From Clostridium sp. UBA5530 (GTDB taxonomy: Bacteria > Bacillota > Clostridia > Clostridiales > Clostridiaceae), in NCBI GenBank assembly GCA_002423705.1, contig DINW01000091.1, positions 20,946-26,727 on the forward strand: a stretch of DNA of 5,782 bases. Reading direction: 5' to 3'. Below the pieces are notes generated by a model. The model was given only the letters and a program-made list of their open reading frames with translations. It searched no databases and had not been told where the DNA came from. Below are positions 5,517 through 5,782 of the stretch, one piece after another. The number at the start of each line of letters is the position of its first letter. Positions within the stretch are counted from its first letter, which is position 1. Made by a program: the position numbers and the translations under genes.

Positions 5517-5782
5517 AACACTTCCCTTCCTTAAAGTTTACATTTACTCCGCAGCCAGTACAGCCCTCTCTGCAATTCTTTGTAAGCTCTGCCTTTTTAG
5601 CTTTTTCACTTTCATTTATAAGATATGACTTATTTACTCCTATATCTATAAAATCCCAAGGAAGAACTTCATCATAGCTTCTTTCTCTGTAAGCATAGAA
5701 TTCTCCTGAAAGATTACATTCCTCCATGGCCTCTTTCCAATAGTCATAGTTAAAGTATTGGGACCATCCATCAAATTTAGCT
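5485..5782 (-). CDS. TIGR03960-type (B12-binding) radical SAM protein, C-terminal 98 residues (partial)
   Basis: The reading frame is open to the window edge. The visible tail runs AKFDGWSQYFNYDYWKEAM, then ERSYDEVLPWDFIDIGVNKSYL, and closes with NCREGCTGCGVN. These are hallmarks of the C-terminus of the large radical SAM proteins of the TIGR03960 group, which usually carry an N-terminal B12-binding-like region and a central CxxxCxxC iron-sulfur motif, both outside this window. The terminal CxxxCxxC (5574-5551) could hold a second metal site; that is inference. The reaction catalysed by the family is not established. The last 32 bases overlap the DUF2344 gene, whose ribosome binding site lies within the codons for K-E-G-K near the end of this protein. 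Confidence 0.88.
   Translation of the reverse strand, partial: AKFDGWSQYFNYDYWKEAMEECNLSGEFYAYRERSYDEVLPWDFIDIGVNKSYLINESEKAKKAELTKNCREGCTGCGVNVNFKEGKCFEGAILNKVF

Overview
The window is AT-rich, and every gene in it lies on the minus strand, so it reads from high to low coordinates. Protein sequences, gene order and AT content all suggest a low-GC Gram-positive of the Clostridium group. Two points support this: L27 carries the Firmicutes N-terminal extension with its Prp protease next door, and there is no spo0B gene between rpmA and obgE, where Bacillus subtilis has one.

In reading order: (1) 5782-4815, the C-terminal end of a TIGR03960-type radical SAM protein, overlapped by its small partner of the TIGR03936/DUF2344 family. 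(2) 4781-3333, a ribonuclease E/G (rng). (3) 3332-2173, a separate transcription unit with a strong sigma-A-type promoter, an L21 leader, then rplU, prp (ysxB) and rpmA, closed by a clear intrinsic terminator. (4) 2172-1, after a 133-base AT-rich gap, obgE, yhbY and the first 149 codons of nadD, which runs off the window.

Most of the genes serve ribosome production and RNA metabolism. L21 and L27 are 50S proteins. Prp trims the N-terminus of L27. Obg and YhbY act in late 50S assembly. RNase E/G processes RNA. NadD makes NAD and is a usual companion of yhbY. The two radical-SAM-associated proteins have no established function, but this position beside rng and rplU is common in clostridia.

This is a conserved housekeeping locus, and I see no mobile element, CRISPR array, tRNA or rRNA. 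The points most worth a second look are: a longer-than-usual spacing between the catalytic His and Cys of Prp; possible mutually exclusive pairings in the L21 leader that hide or expose the rplU ribosome binding site; the overlapping radical SAM/DUF2344 pair; and short inverted repeats at both ends of rng.
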